Assembly (NCBI GenBank): GCA_036873755.1
Contig: JAVTVY010018967.1
Span: 1 to 64,000, forward strand
Direction of reading: 5' to 3'
Length of the DNA stretch: 64,000 bases
From: Hanleya hanleyi
Lineage: Eukaryota > Mollusca > Polyplacophora > Lepidopleurida > Hanleyidae
Shown piece after piece: positions 45,159 through 59,394 of the stretch. Positions within the stretch are counted from its first letter, which is position 1, and each line of letters begins with the position of its first letter. Position numbers and translations under genes: made by a program. Under the pieces are notes generated by a model. The model saw only the letters and a list, made by a program, of their open reading frames with translations, did no database searches and was not told where the DNA came from.

Positions 45159-47844
45159 AAAAATCTGATGGAAATAGGGCTTGCATTTACCATTAAATGG
45201 TAGCACCTTAGCAAAGAAACACCCGTACGCATACTACATTCCTAGGACAAAAAACACCGCAAGCTCTGTGAAGAAATCATACACATTTGAAATTTGAAGC
45301 AAGGGTATTTTCGATGACTCGCTCACCTCTGAATACTGGATCATAAGACCCTGCCATACAGTATTAAAGTAAATTTTCAAATTTTCTCCATTGACACTCA
45401 CAATAATTTCTGTGCTCCAGGTAATGCATTCTATTGAAAGGTCGATAGGGACTTTCAGCCATTCGTATTTGAGAAATAGTGCAAGTGAATCACATTCCTG
45501 AGCTAAGTTTCGGGAGTCTGATGGTGTGGGAGTGTGATCACGAATGACTGGAATTTATATACATATATATAGTTTTTGCTTTTTCTGCAAAAGGAAAAAC
45601 TGGATTTTTTTTTGGTACTAGTTTTAGCCATCTATAACTGGATTTAATTGTCTCTACTGTGTAAACTCAGAATAAGGATAATTGTCTGAGTTATAGCAAG
45701 TTGGAAATTCTGAACAAAAAAGTAAAGCCTACTCCAAATTGATCGATTATTTTGGATAGGAACCAATTATTTTGGGTTTGAAGGGTTACCTGAAACAAAC
45801 TTTTTGATGGGTGGCCTGATCATTATCTTTCACTGGCAGATATATCTGCTTCTGAACTCATAGACTGGTCTCCTTGTCAGACAGTCTACACAGTGGACCA
45901 ACAGATTGAATGGGTTTGTCACATATATTATTCCCTGCCTTGTGGATAACCTCCTACTTGGAGAATTAAGGACTGGCCCCTTTGATACAAACAGAATAGA
46001 GATTAAATCTGTACACAGTCACACTGTACTGCACCTAGATCTTCACTTTAATATGAGTAATGTCTGTGGTCAACTGGTATTTCCTCTTCTTTCTTGGGTT
46101 TCATCAATCACACACATTACATGATAAGTTGACATTTGTATTGTAAATATGAGAGGGGGGGGAGGGGGGTAATGTACAAGTGGCCCTTAAGTAGCTGCAA
46201 CAGACATTCAGTAGAAGAACAATATGGTTGCAGTATCACACAATTCTGAAGCAGTGTTTCAATATAATGCAAGCAGACATCAATGTAGGGTGCTTAATCC
46301 ATTCACTCAACTTTTGCTACATGATGGTCATCAGTGCAGGCTTCTAGAGTTTTTTGCCGATCAATAGCAGATCTTTGGTGAATCTTACAAAAGTGAATGG
46401 AACATAAACTCAAACACTTATCTCATAGTTGTACCCTTTTCATCAACTTTCTGTGCCAATAACTTTGATCACTTCATTATAAATGTCTTTGTGGGAAATC
46501 ACATTTGCTCTAATTAAATTATCAAAACACTAAAATTATCAAGAGTAATCAGAAAAAGAAAGTCTTGCGCAAATTAAGAAATTATCCATTTGATCCAAAA
46601 GCTAGCTGTCAGTCGGTGATGTCAACTCAACTCGCACATTATATATATCCCATCAGAAAATGTGAAGATCATACAATCATTATGAACAAGCAATCAATTT
46701 GTACAATGGTATGTATGTTGTTTCTCATGCTTTTTTTTATCAGTTTTGTTGAAGCAGAACAATAGCTTCATTATATAATTTCACAATAGATTTTCTTTGA
46801 GGAGCTCAATAATACTGTCTAAAATATGCACGTGACGCATATCAAGCGGATTTGATACACTGAATGATTACATAAACTAGCAGGATATTTCTCTGCTGTA
46901 TTAGGTCAGAGGTCTGATAAAATGTTTAGGTGGTATTATTGCATTTCTAAGGCTCGAGAACCAGAAAGGAGGACAGCTTCTGTCATATAGCACACATGTG
47001 CCTACACTGTAAGCAAGAAATAAATATTGTGCATGGTGTGAGCACCCCCAAATTGTTCCTGATTTTGTAACACTTGGCGCATTCTATATGCATCCTCACA
47101 TTTCATTAGAAAACGCCAGCTTATTTACTTCATTCTCCGTGTACATGTATATGACCGTATTCCAGCTTCAAAAAGCATTAGGTCACATGACCACTCCATT
47201 TAAATGAGCCAATAAAATCAGCTACTTTTTTTTGACCAGGAAGTCGGCGGGGCATGACTGTGGGATACTGCTCAAGATGAGACCTAAGTTAATATGGAAT
47301 TAGCTACTTGATTTCTCGCTCTCCTGAGTGATGCATACATGTACATGTAGTTGTTTGTTTTTCTTATGAAGATCGATATTACAAATGGCCTAAAATTATA
47401 TTTGGAAGAAATAAAATTAGCAGTAGTTCACAATAGTGTTTTCTAATATGTGATGGGGCACTTCGAAGTCTACAAAGGGTTCATTTCAATTCATCACTTT
47501 CTGGAGGTGTGTCTTCGTTCTATGAATGTGATTGCACCGATGTCGATCTCACAGGACCAATCAGATGTTACCATTTGGGAAATGCCCTAATATACTCAGA
47601 TATCGCATGGCTATGTACAAAAGTGTCTGCGTATGATCGTACCATGCATTTGGATGATGGTCCTGTTGGCCAAGAACATGTTTAGTTAGCGCTACAGCAA
47701 ACACATTTAGCAAGTGCATTAGCTGTAGCTGACGAAATGTGTTGTTGAGCTCAGGTTTTGCTGACTGTAAAGTGTTATAAAATCCAGGACAATTTCGCAT
47801 TGCTCACATCATGCAAAAAGCATAATTTTTTGTTAATAGTGTAA

Positions 47845-48257
47845 AGCCCAACTCACACTACGAACATTTTGTTGTATTAGAACAAAAACACTGTTCAGAA
47901 CATGTTTTGTCTGCAGTGTGAGGTGCCCAGAAACAGGGACAACTTCGTGGAATCAAACATGTTTGATTTTCAGAACATGTTTTCATCCTCAAAACAGTTT
48001 TTGTCATCAGTGTGTGGTGATCGCGAACATTTGTCCGATCATTTACTAACAGTTATCCAATCAACTGGCAGCTGTCGGTAATGTGACAAAGCCGCTCTCA
48101 CATGACACAACAAAATGGCTCCCATCACATGACCGGCAGCCTCACTGCTTGATCGCGGCGACTGGTGATGAAGAGAAAATGTTTGCAGTGTGAGGTTACC
48201 ACGAACAAAATGTTCTGTTCTAATGCAACAAAATGTTCGTATAGTGTGAGTTGGGCT
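47845..48257. mobile_element. PIF/Harbinger-like MITE (copy B)
   Basis: Same inverted ends and the same flanking TAA (47842-47844 and 48258-48260) as 7621-8049. It is 16-17 bp shorter because the internal palindrome CTCGAACATTCTGTTCGAG is cut out. Confidence 0.88.
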
Positions 48258-50879
48258 TAATGGGACACATATTGTGGCAGCTTGACCCGTGTATTGCATG
48301 TTTTTGTACTCTGTTAATTATCTTTGCAATGTCAATTATCTTTGATGTAATAAAACTAATATTGTAAAGAAACGAACTCAAGCTCGACAGGACATCAATT
48401 CATTGGCATAATAGTTAACATATTATAAGAAGCATTGGTGGTGTTCCCTTCAAGAGGAGAAAATTTAGCTAAAAAAAAATCTGAACTGCATTTTGAAAAA
48501 TCAGCCGGAGGACCAGATGACATAAGACGACATTAAAAAACATGGTGTTTGTATATACTCCCAGATCTACTGATTGGTGGAAAAGATAAAACGCGAGGGA
48601 AATCTAATCAAATTATTGAAAAGAAAATATTTCACAGTAACATAATACTTTGGGGATAGGGTGAAAAAGACTTAATTCCAAGTAAACATTTTCCCAGACT
48701 TAGCCCCATCTAAGGTCAGACACTGCAAAATAAATCATCCAAACTGCCACTTTAGTGAAATTAGAAAAAACATTACATCTGAACTCAATTTACACATGTT
48801 TCAGGGATTAATGAGTTTTTTTAGGTAACCCAAGCAAAGTCTCTGCCCAAACTGATGAAAAAGTTGATAAGGACTATTTTGTGTAATCCTTCCCCAACTA
48901 CTTGCTCCTGTTGAGAAGGTCAGGTCAAATAGTGTTACATTATCACAATTCTCTGCTCTCTACCACATGAAGCTAAAGTGGTTCATAGGAATGGCAAAAT
49001 GAGGGGGCCACAACAGGATCTTGATTCAAGTGACTTTTCAAATAAAAGTGCACAACATTGTAAGGAAAGCCTGATCATGAATTCCAGATTGGAAAACAAA
49101 ATTTTGTCATCTCTGGTCAAAGGGGGGAATTTTCATCAAATGATTCAGTGAATATTTTTCACCATATATGACGCACATACAATTTATTATGGCTTCATTA
49201 ATATTGGAGCAATTTATCAACAATGTCTCTCCCTTGCTACACATTGTCACATTGCTCAAGTGCATGACATTTGCAGTGCCACATTCCGGCTATGCTCCAA
49301 TGTTACATGGACATTCACCACTCTAATATGCAATAATTTCATACGATCTTTTGGAGTGATACATGCAGGATATATTTCATCCGATTGCATTTTTGATGTA
49401 ATGAATATAGAGGGGGACAAAATTCCTTATTTGACTAGGCATGTTTGTTTAGCATAATCCAACACTCTCCGAGAAATGTTGGTAGTAGGGTTGAGAATTT
49501 TTTTTTTTTTTTTTTAATTATAAATTGAGGTCACACAAATTTACAGGATATAGCCATGATTTTAAAATAAAATTGGAAATATATATTTTTTTTTTGGAGA
49601 AATACATGTTTAAGCCAATAGAAAGTTTTGGGTAGGGGCTATTCTGATGGGTACGTTGGGTTACATCCAACTTTGTAAGGATCTCCCAGGAGGTGTGTGG
49701 TTTTTGTGTGCGGGGGGAGTCTCTGTAGGTTATCAGTGGAAGCATGTAGTTGGGTCACAATGTAAAACTGTATGCCTATCACATTACCAAAGAGGTTCAC
49801 ACAACTATTGTCAACTTGTAGACAGTGAGAAAGGAGGGGTCTCCACAATACATGCTTCAGTAATCATTGACATTGTGACCATAGTCATCTTTAAATCTTC
49901 CCAAAGTGTGTGGGATAGGACATAAATAGCTGTTAAGTCTGTGAGCTTGTGTTCAGTTTATTCTCCATTAATCCCAGCCTATGTTTGAAGTAGTTTTCCA
50001 TCCACAGACTATCACAGTCTCAGTAAGTCCCTAAACTGGAGCTATAGTTGATGGGCTGAGTAGAAAACATCTTTCATGTCCCTGACAAAGATATGCAGGG
50101 GTTTCATTATTTTTTTAAGTAGGGGGTTACCATGAACAAAGTAGACAGCTACTATGCCGAGCGAAGCGAGGCGTTTGCAGTTAGGCCGGGGTCCAGGGGT
50201 CCTAGATGCTCTGAGATGCATTCTAGGCCATTTTCAGCTATTGAAGAGAGAATAAAATGTTGAGAAATTCATGGAAAAAATATTGTATTTTCTTCATAAC
50301 TTTTCATAAATCATGAACTATTTTTAATGAGTCAACCAAGTGATACATTTTAAGTCTTTATTATGAAACTATTCTGTTCTTATTTATCAATTTATTGACA
50401 TTTTATTTTCACTTCTATACCTGAAAAATCAAAATGGTCTAAAGTATAGATGAACTCTTTTACGTAGGGAGGTGCGTTTTGATCATGAAAGAACTCTTTT
50501 GCGTAGCGACAGGGGTAGAATTTCGCAAAATTTTGCGAGAATCCAGTTGGATTCTCAATGGCTTAGTTTACGAGAATCCAAAGAATCCAAATTTGCGAAC
50601 TTTGGATTCCCAGTGGCACAGTTTGTGAGAATCCAAATTTCCAGTGCTGGTTACTGCGCAACTAGATGTAAACTTCTTAATGGGGAAAATTGAAATCGCC
50701 TTATTTATTCTCAGGAGGGTACATGGTTAGCACACCTAAAATAGGACACCTTAAATTAGTTCAGGCGAGTGATTGGTTATCTCCATTGATGAGTAGTATT
50801 CAGCCTAAACATTTTTGCTAAATGGTAAGTATATATATACTCTGAATTTTATTTCTTTTGTATCTTTGTATTGCATATG

Positions 50880-52586
50880 AAACGAGAGATCCTGAAGGAT
50901 CTTGGCGCCCACCATTGTCCGATAATTGTAAGCTAATGACAAGAGGATCTTTTTGACCATTGTTACTAAGACGATCGAACCAAAAAAGGCATCTTGCACA
51001 ACAAGGCTCCATGTGGGACCTGTGTACCAAATTTCAGAAAGATCCATGAAATATTTCCTGAGAATTCACGATAACAATGTTTCACGGGGAAATTCAAAAT
51101 GGGCGCCTGGGGGCCATATTGGATTTTCGAATCAGACCAGAAAAAGTATCCTGCACAACTAGGCGACAAGGGGAACCTGTGTACCAAATTTGACAAAGAT
51201 CCATGCAGTAGTTCCTGAGAAATCGCAATAACAAAGTTTCATGGGGAAATCCAAGATGGCCGCCTTGTGGCCATATTGGATTTTCGATTCGGACCGAAAA
51301 CGGTATCTTGCACAACTAGACCCCAAGGGGAACCTGCGCATCAAAATTGAGAAAGATCAATGCAGTAGTTCCTGAGAAATCGTGATAAAGTTTCATGGGG
51401 GGAAATACAAGATGGCCGCCTGGTGGCCATATTGCATTTTCGAATCAGACCAGAAAAGGTATCCTGCACAACTAGACCCCAAGGCGAACCTGTGTACCAA
51501 ATTTGAGAAAGATCCATGCAGTAGTTCTTGAGAAATCGCGATAACAAGGTTTCATCGGGAAATCCAAGATGGCTGCCTGGTGGCCATATTGAATTTTCGA
51601 ATCGCACCAGAAAAGGTTTCTTGCACAACTAGACCTCAAGGGGAACCTGTGTACCAAATTTGGAATAGATCCATGCAGTAGTTCCTGAGAAATCGCGGTA
51701 ACAAGGTTTCATGGGGAAATCCAAGATGGCTGCCTGGTGGCCATATTGGATTTTCGAATCGGACCAGAAAAGGTTTCTTGCACAACTAGACCCCAAGGGG
51801 AACCTGTGTACCAAATTTGAAAAAGATCCATGCAGTAGTTCCTGAGAAATCGCGGTAACAAGGTTTCATGGGAAAATCCAAGATGGCTGCCTGGTGGCCA
51901 TATTGGATTTTCGAATCGGACCAAAAAAGGTTTCTTGCACAACTAGACCTCAAGGGGAACCTGTGTACCAAATTTGAGAAAGATCCATGCAGTACTGAGA
52001 AATGACGATAACCGAGTTTCATGGGGAAATCAAAGATGGCTGCCTGGTGGCCATATTGGATTTTCGAATCGGACCACAAAAGGTTTCTTGCACAACTAGA
52101 CCCCAAGGGGAACCTGTGTACCAAATTTGAAAAAGATCCATGCAGCAGTTCCTGAGAAATCGCGGTAACAAGGTTTCATGGGGAAATCCAAGATGGCTGC
52201 CTGGTGGCCATATTGGATTTTCGAATTGGACCAGGAAAGGTGTCTTGCACAACTAGACCCCAAGGGGAACCTGTGTACTAAATTTGAAAAAGATCCATGC
52301 AGTAGTTCCTTAGAAATCGCGGTAACAAGCTTTCATGGGGAAATCCAAGATGGCTGCCTGGTGGCCATATTGGATTTTCGAATCGGACCAGAAAAGGTTT
52401 CTTGCACAACTAGACCCCAAGGGGAACCTGTGTACCACATTTGAAAAAGATCCATGTAGTAGTTCCTGAGAAATCGCGGTAACAAGAATTGTTTACGGAT
52501 GGACTGACGACGGACGACGGACGGACGGACGACGGACCACGGACGAAAAGTGATTTGAACAGCCCACCATCTGGTGATGGTGGGCT
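50880..52586 (+). mobile_element. HINE/pearl-like element 2, complete right end (copy B)
   Basis: Left end AACGAGAGATCCTGAAGG, about 10 units (50973-52486), ACGG-rich tail (52494-52550) and perfect terminal hairpin AGCCCACCAT..ATGGTGGGCT (52561-52586). It is the most compact complete member in the window and shows the likely ancestral structure: left end, array, microsatellite, hairpin, with no internal insert. Confidence 0.8.
50973..52486 (+). repeat. 157-bp tandem array, about 10 units (element 2, copy B)
   Basis: Compared with copy A, the units equivalent to about 11000-12040 are missing, including the inverted unit. The right end keeps about two units lost in copy A. Confidence 0.97.
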
Positions 52587-53190
52587 GAAAACACTTATTG
52601 ACTTTAATAAAAAAAAATACAATTACGTAACATTTGCCAGTTATTGTAGAATGGTAATATTACACAAGTACACATGAGCCGCAGAACGACGGAAGATGAC
52701 GATAGATATCACCTGATTGGTTGATGCAATCCACGAGATCATTTATTTCTGGGAATTAGGGAAAATGGAAATGGTCACACGTACACCAACGTGATTTCCA
52801 GGGGAATTAAATTGAGAAATCCCGAGGAAGGACTACAATGTTAGTGCATGGATCTAGCTGAAAATTCGTGTCATTTCTCTTTCGAGCTTCGAACCATACA
52901 TTAAAGCATTCTATCGACGGAATACCTTTGTGTCATTGGTGGCCAATAGATGAGCAATGCGAATGATTCTTAACATTTTTATGAATTGGCCACCATACTT
53001 GTGAGATTTGTTCTATCTACGCTATAATTAGAAGGATCATTTACAGATTGACAGCTAGATAGGTGTACTACCGATAGCTACCACACCGGACGTCATGGCT
53101 TGGACCACTACGAATTTAACAGCACCATTACGGTGTTTATGCGGGGAGGGGGGAGGGGAATGGATCAGGGGCAATATACATTCCATCTAG

Positions 53191-53229
53191 ACGCGACGTT
53201 AATCCCTAATTCTCTCTCTCTCTCTCTCT
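53191..53229 (+). mobile_element. LINE 3' tail fragment with (TC)n (copy B)
   Basis: Partner of 14263-14304. Confidence 0.7.
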
Positions 53230-56200
53230 ACTGGACCAATACGACTTCGCTGATATGACTCCATGCGCTACTCGTATTTCACTCGGTAATGCAACCGAGC
53301 AGTAACTTGCACAGCACATTTATAAAGAATCTGTTCCCAGATATGGGCCAAGAACATAGAAGGAACATAATTTGTGGATGTGGGTTTTTTCTGGCTAAGT
53401 TATATGTCTACCAATAATTTATGTGTCAGTAAACGGGTCAGACTTATCAAAAAATATACCGTAATATAAAATATAACAGACAGCAGATAGTCTCATAGGA
53501 AACTATATGTATTTCCATCCACTCGAAAGTTGGCCGTCGATTTATAGTTAAGCAATGTGTTCAAATATTATCAGTTTTACTGGACGGCATGTTTTCGTAT
53601 ATTACTACGTTATTTGGTTGTTTATATACCGACGACGATGAACCACAAGCTTGGCAGTGATTGAACATATTTGCATAAAAGGACTACTGTATTACGAGTT
53701 AGGACTAATGAAGATAATTCACACTGCATGAAAACGCAAGCTTCCAAACTCGTTGTTTCAAAAGTCGACAGCGTGACCTCTATCAAATTGTACTCATCGA
53801 TATCATAAACAAGAGCTGTGTCCCACCTTTTCATATACAAGCTTTGTCTTCAATGGTACAATCATACCACGCGAACCTCGTTATCCAGTGTTGGGAAGAA
53901 GGGTGCAGGAATTTGTTCTGTTTCCTGGCAAAAATACCTCCCGACCTGGAACCCCAAGTCTGGTAGGGTTAATGGGTTTCCCCAGTTTCAGTAGTTTCAG
54001 CTAGCCCAAGAGAAGAAATATATATAGCCCGAGTTGAAATGGACGGTGCTCAGGTCTGAGTAGGCCTGAAATCGCTCGGTCAGACAGGCCTAAATGCACT
54101 GAATTCAACAAGAAAATCGTGTACTAAGAACGAAGGTGATCAGGTCACAGAAATAGAATTTCCATCTTGGATGACATTGCAATAATGCTTCATATGAAAT
54201 GCGGGAATTGTGTCTTCGAGTTACTGCACAGATGTGACTGGGGAATAGGGGACGTCGGAATACACGATGATGAATGAATTCTGTCAGGTTTGCTTATCGA
54301 ATATACCGTATATATTGTTCCTATGTTGTTGTTAAGCGGAACACACGAGGAAGAAGACCAGGCTGATATTTCAGTCCATTAGAAAAAGAACAGGTGCGTG
54401 TTTTAGATTAATCGTATCCCGGGTGACTCTCAATAAGTCTAATCTATACTACAGACCCATCAATCCTGGCCTGTACCATCGAGTATACCATCGAGACGGA
54501 TTTACCGAGGTAGTGCTTTGCCTTTTATTGATTTGACTGTTAAGATGAAATAATAACATATACCCAGACAAAACCGCATCATACGGAATATAGAATTCTC
54601 TTTTTCTTTTAAAATTACCTTAGACCCCGACATAAATATTATCCAATAGAGGTGGAGAATTCTCTTCAACCCCGAGAAGTTATGATCTCTTATCTTGGTC
54701 TCAAATCATATTAACAGTGAATTTTTGTGTTATCAGAACAAATTTTTGAATCAAGCAAAAAACCTTGAAAGAAAAAAAAAACATAGAAAAGAATTAAATA
54801 GGCATAGATCGGGTTCGTATGTAGGGACCGTGTGAATAGCTGCGCCATGACTGCCCTGTGATGTCTGAGAATACGAAAGCTCATGTACGATTCGCTGTTG
54901 TGGTAGTCCTTGGTATTATCGTTTGCGCCTCCATGTACAGGAATTTACCCAGCCAGACATACACACAGACACGACTGGTATGATATAGGTGTCAAGGATA
55001 ACTTATGCCTAACTCACCAGATCGTCTATCGATTGATATATTTAGTCACGTTCCTTTAACGTCAAAACCGTGAGGTGGTCGTTTAGCTGGTGGCAGATGT
55101 GGCGCTCTGCCGGCGCCAAGAACCATCATCGCTGACTTGTCTTTTTACCCGGAAAGTGGTCGTTGTAGAAGGAAACAAATCTTTCTTATACCGACATAAT
55201 TTGCCTCTTCCAGACAGAGGAAAAACAAAATATTTCATGTTCGTGTGGACGAAGAAATAATGATTAGATAAGTGTTCCTCTTGGGTCAATCGCTAAAGTT
55301 GACAAATGAGTCGAGTGCAACGGCTTTCCTGGAGAAGGCATGGGTCGCCAGCATTAAATAATATTTGGCTTGCTTCATTCGAAAATATGAGAAGCTTCGA
55401 AGTGTTTTGTCTGGTGTCCAGACAAACAACGTTATCACCCAATATAATTCCCAGCGTCATCGTTGGGATGGCTTGTCTCCATTATTGTGGAGCAACATCT
55501 AAAAATTTACAGTTTACTGTTCGGCAATATACTGCTTTGAAACATGCGTTCGATACCCCTTAAAAATCGACTTCTTCGCGTTGAAAACAATACAAACATT
55601 AACTTTTGTGACATTTACAGGTGTTATCGGGTGAATCTATCTGCATGGTACATCGCAAGTTTTTTTTGATGAGTCGATGTAAAAATGGTGATGTACGGAC
55701 CTCATCACCTTTTGTCATCACCATTTATTAGTGATTATTAGGCCTCATCAACGGTATATGGTGATGGGTCATCATTTTCTTCGCTGTGACTGGATGCGAA
55801 ATGGTGTTTCACAAAAAACCCCTGTCCACTATGATATCCCATGGTCCTACAGTGAAGGTATACAACTGGTATTCTCGTAGTTGGGTGTATATGCATGCAT
55901 AGTTTTACATGTCATTTGAATAGACCACGTACGGAATTTGACGTACCGGTACTATCGTAATTCCAGATGTACCGCTAATTACCGCATATTCATGGCAGGC
56001 GCGAGACTGGAGGGCAGGTTCACGCACATGCGTTTTGTCACGAGAGCCAGCAACTTCAGGGCATTATACCGGTTCAAGAAATTCGCACAAGAGATGGAAC
56101 TGTTCATCAGGCTAGATCAAACATATTGGTTTGGATTTCGACTTTTCTCCAACGACAGAGGTCGGTTTTTGCTTCGTGTGAAAATATAGCACGGTTGAAT

Positions 56201-56814
56201 AAAGTTACACGTAGATATGGCATTCTGGTTAATTTTAATCAGAACTCATTTCGATCAATATCCGCATGACTACAAAAAGGCAAACAGCTCTGCGTAAGAA
56301 ATAGTTGAACTCAATCTGTGATTCAAACCGCATTGTGGTGTTTTCTTGTCGGCATGAAGAAGGTACATTGCCCATCCAACATTATTATTGACAGGCTGTA
56401 CATTTGGAATGAAATTCAATTTCATAGGAAGTGTGTTTCCTGACAGCTAATTTCGTTAGGTGTCTGAATGAAAGGTAGACGGCAATCTGGAAATACTCTC
56501 GGAGATACGATCTTCTTCTACAAGAGTCAAATGTCCTGAGACTTTTACCAGAACGGTAATTAGTCTGGATGATGCGTCATCATCTTTGAAGTGTCGGGGG
56601 AAGACGTAGTTGTAGGAGGTCAGGGAGTAGTTATCTGGGTCAGAAAAAGTCAAGAGCTCATCTTAGGTGTTTTAATGGAAAGTCACAGAAATATAACAAA
56701 GTCACCTTTTGAGAATAATAACGAACCAATGCGGTCAATAAGGTCTTGAAGAGGAATACTGGGGCAGAGAGTCGAGATAATCCAAGAGGAGTGAGTGAGT
56801 GAGTAGGATTTTAG

Positions 56815-57145
56815 AATTTCATTAAAGAATTAAAGAATTTCCGCGTCCAAAGACCTAATTCATACAACAGCGTTAGCACCAACCTCAAAAAATAAATCAT
56901 ACACGTTTGGTGGTACAGCGTCTGCAAACAACTATAGATTTGTTTGGTGTTTTATGCATTTTGGTTGGCTAGCTTGTTTATTCTTGTTACATCGTCGGAA
57001 ATGAAATTATTAGCCGTCGTCCATTAAATAATTTCGTCGTCCATAATCCAAAGACCTATTTCATACAAAAGCGTTAGCACCAACTTCAAAAAATAAATGA
57101 TAGTATAGTAATATAGGCTAGTTTCCGGCAAGACAGAAGCGGTCA
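56815..57145 (-). repeat. R1 3' fragments (two, copy B-specific block)
   Basis: On minus, two R1 3' pieces (about 56900-56815 and 57145-57005) both carry GGTCTTTGGA, GCTAACGCT and TTAATGGACGACGG-like text. The second extends to GACCGCTTCTGTCTTGCCGG. This block is absent from copy A. Confidence 0.65.
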
Positions 57146-57420
57146 ACAGCGTTCGGCGTGGCGGACCTGTACTTTTCTCATGTGTCACCTGACCAGTGGT
57201 TCTGTATAAGGTTAACCTCCTGGTATCAGTGTTACGCATTGCCCTGGCTCTTCTGACAATGTCCAATTTCGAATGACCCTCTTCGTCCAAGGTCAATAAC
57301 TGTCATCTTGTTGTCGTACTACCCGGACCCGGAATACTTTTAACATACCGGGAACACCGATCGGCGTTGTTTGTTTCAAGCAATGTCATCCAAAGTGCCA
57401 GCTTCTCTGGTTTACGAATG

Positions 57421-57840
57421 AGAGAGAGAGAGAATTCAGGTTTAACGTCGCGTTCAGCAATATTTCAGCTATATAGCGACGATCAAACCAATTTCTAAGT
57501 ATTCAAGTTAATAACTTAGTAATCCAACACATTAAAACATACACACATTACAACTTATGAAACAAACCGATTTCTCACAAATAACTTAAGATACAACAGT
57601 CTTCTTTCACCCGACTAAAAAGATCTTCTAAAGTAACTGCTCGATAAAAAGAATCTCTTACAATCTTAAAATCTATACATCTCATAAAGATTGAAACAGC
57701 TTTCCCACAGGAGTACAGATAGCCCAGTGGAATGCCTTTCTTATATAGTCGCGCCAGCAATGGATGGGACAAGTTTGATTTTGCTGCTTCCTTTAGATGT
57801 AATTTATATTCATTTGGACAGACGAAATCCAAATTAGTGT
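57421..57840 (-). pseudogene. LINE fragment D with internal deletion
   Basis: On minus the frame reads HPLLARLYKKGIPLGYLYSC, then GKAVSIF, jumps to CIDFKIVRDSFYRAVTLEDL and frameshifts at DCCILSYL. The KLFQSLW-to-cysteine region is deleted (about 200 bp). The 3' end has the CGTCGCTATATAGCTG and GCGACGTTAAACCTGAATTC text and a (TC)n tail. Confidence 0.75.
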
Positions 57841-57859
57841 AGGGCGGATACTATTATCA

Positions 57860-58345
57860 TGTGAATTTATTTTATTTATTTATTTATTTGACCACTATTT
57901 CACCAGGAATGCTCCTTCAGACCAAGTCACTCTGCTCTTCCAGAAGATCCTGACATACAACATAGATGGTCAAGTAAAACATATGTATGGAGTCTTAAGA
58001 GACAAGTAGAGTAACAGCAAATTAAAACAGGGAAAATCAAGCATAATAAAATATTAAAAATAATAAAACAAGAACCCATGTAGAATAAATCTTCTAAACT
58101 ATTACTTTATACAGTAGTTAAAATTTGCCGACTGAGTTAAAATTTAACATTTATAACATTTTCAGATTTAAGAATGTCTCCAACATGCATGTTGCAATCA
58201 AACTTAATATTTAAAACTGTCCTTGCCGCTCTTGCTTGCAGTTTTTGTAATTGATCAAGTTGCGATTTGGTAGAATAACCCTATACTAGGCAACAAGTGC
58301 GGCTGGATAATGGCATTATTTTTATATATGACTAGCGAATGCTAA
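57860..58345 (-). mobile_element. Second LINE lineage, 5'-truncated, (AAATA/TAAA)n tail
   Basis: On minus an ORF2 C-terminus (58345-58137) is followed by a 3' region that ends in a TAAA repeat (57890-57866). The tail differs from the (TC)n tail of the other LINE, so this is a different lineage, of CR1/L2/Jockey type by its C-terminal motif. It is absent from copy A. Confidence 0.7.
58137..58345 (-). pseudogene. LINE ORF2 C-terminal fragment (CR1/L2/Jockey type)
   Basis: On minus: STKSQLDQLQKLQARAARTV, then LNIKFDCNMHVGDIL and a stop at 58137-58139. The Q.D.LQKLQ.RAAR block is the conserved segment near the end of many CR1/L2/Jockey-group RTs. Just upstream CCLV-stop-GYSTKS replaces the usual CCLVWG..STKS (Trp codon changed to TAG). 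AIIQPHL lies in another frame, so there is at least one frameshift too. It is a pseudogene. Confidence 0.7.
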
Positions 58346-58924
58346 TATAATAAGGGTCATCGCTATGCACCAACCATTGTGGTCGAGACAGTATATTTAT
58401 CTTACAAAAATTCGTAATTTTCGCCTAATATTATATCTTTAGAAGAAAAAATATTTCCCAACATTCTAGAGACAAATATGCACAAAGATATCATGACACG
58501 AATTCGACAAATGCATTGAATTATTGAAACGGTTAGGAAGAATATTTTGAGTTTCGAACCAGCAGACCATCGATAAAAAATAAACTCATTTCTCTCGACT
58601 CTATCCATTCGATCACATCGTACTCTTATTCTATCCTATTTTGAAAATGAAAACCATATAAAAAAACAATATTTCATAATTTTTTTATTTTATTTGAAGT
58701 TAACCAAAACGAGGATTACTGGAGAGCTACCGATACTAAAGAGCTTGCTTATGTGTTATGAAACGTGCCAGTCATGCACCCAATATTTTGAGTTTTGAGT
58801 CCAACAAACTGCCATTTCTTGCTGATCGAGACATTTGTATCGTAGGTAATGTTTCATTTTACTTCAACCGTACCTCGTCTGGGAAGGATTCTCCATGTTA
58901 ACGGACCCGGTCCTTCGCTGAACT

Positions 58925-59165
58925 TTAATTAAAATACCATAGGTTAACCCTATCTGGCTTGGGCTCTTTGGGACCTGTCCAGGCCTGGGGGGGGGGGGCA
59001 TTATGTTTGTTACTCCTTGAGCTATGGCGCTGAAACTTACCACACTATACCATTTTGTCAAGCTCTACCATAAAATGTAAAAAAAAAAATCCAAGATCGC
59101 CGCTTTGATGACGTCCCAGTGACGTCATTTTCAAAATAAACATTTTTTTGTCGATTTTTCTGTCA
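58925..59165 (-). repeat. R3 repeat, minus (copy B-specific block)
   Basis: On minus: GATGACGTCACTGGGACGTC-type end, GTTTCAGCGCCATAGCTCAA, GGAGTAAC, a 12-C run and CCAGATAGGGTTAACC. It matches 31640-31905. Confidence 0.6.
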
Positions 59166-59187
59166 GATTTTCCAAATTTTTTATTTA

Positions 59188-59291
59188 TGTGTTTTCTTTG
59201 AGAGAGAGAGAATTAAGGTTTAACGTCGCATTCAGCAATATTTCAGCTATATAGCGACGATCAAACAAAGTTCTAAGTGTGTTTTCTTTGA
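59188..59291 (-). mobile_element. 76-bp LINE tail insertion with perfect 14-bp target-site duplication
   Basis: TGTGTTTTCTTTGA occurs at 59188-59201 and 59278-59291. Between them lie only (GA)n, GAATTAAGGTTTAACGTCGC, the AGCTATATAGCGACG block and ATCAAACAAAGTTCTAAG. It is an extreme 5' truncation of the (TC)n LINE. It fixes the 3' end of that family precisely. Confidence 0.92.
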
Positions 59292-59394
59292 AAAACCTGC
59301 ATGATAAATTAGTAAATAATAGTCTGATATGAAATAAAATAGATTTTGCCCAATTTTTCTCGAAGAAAAGCAGGAATTTCGAAGAAAAATGACG

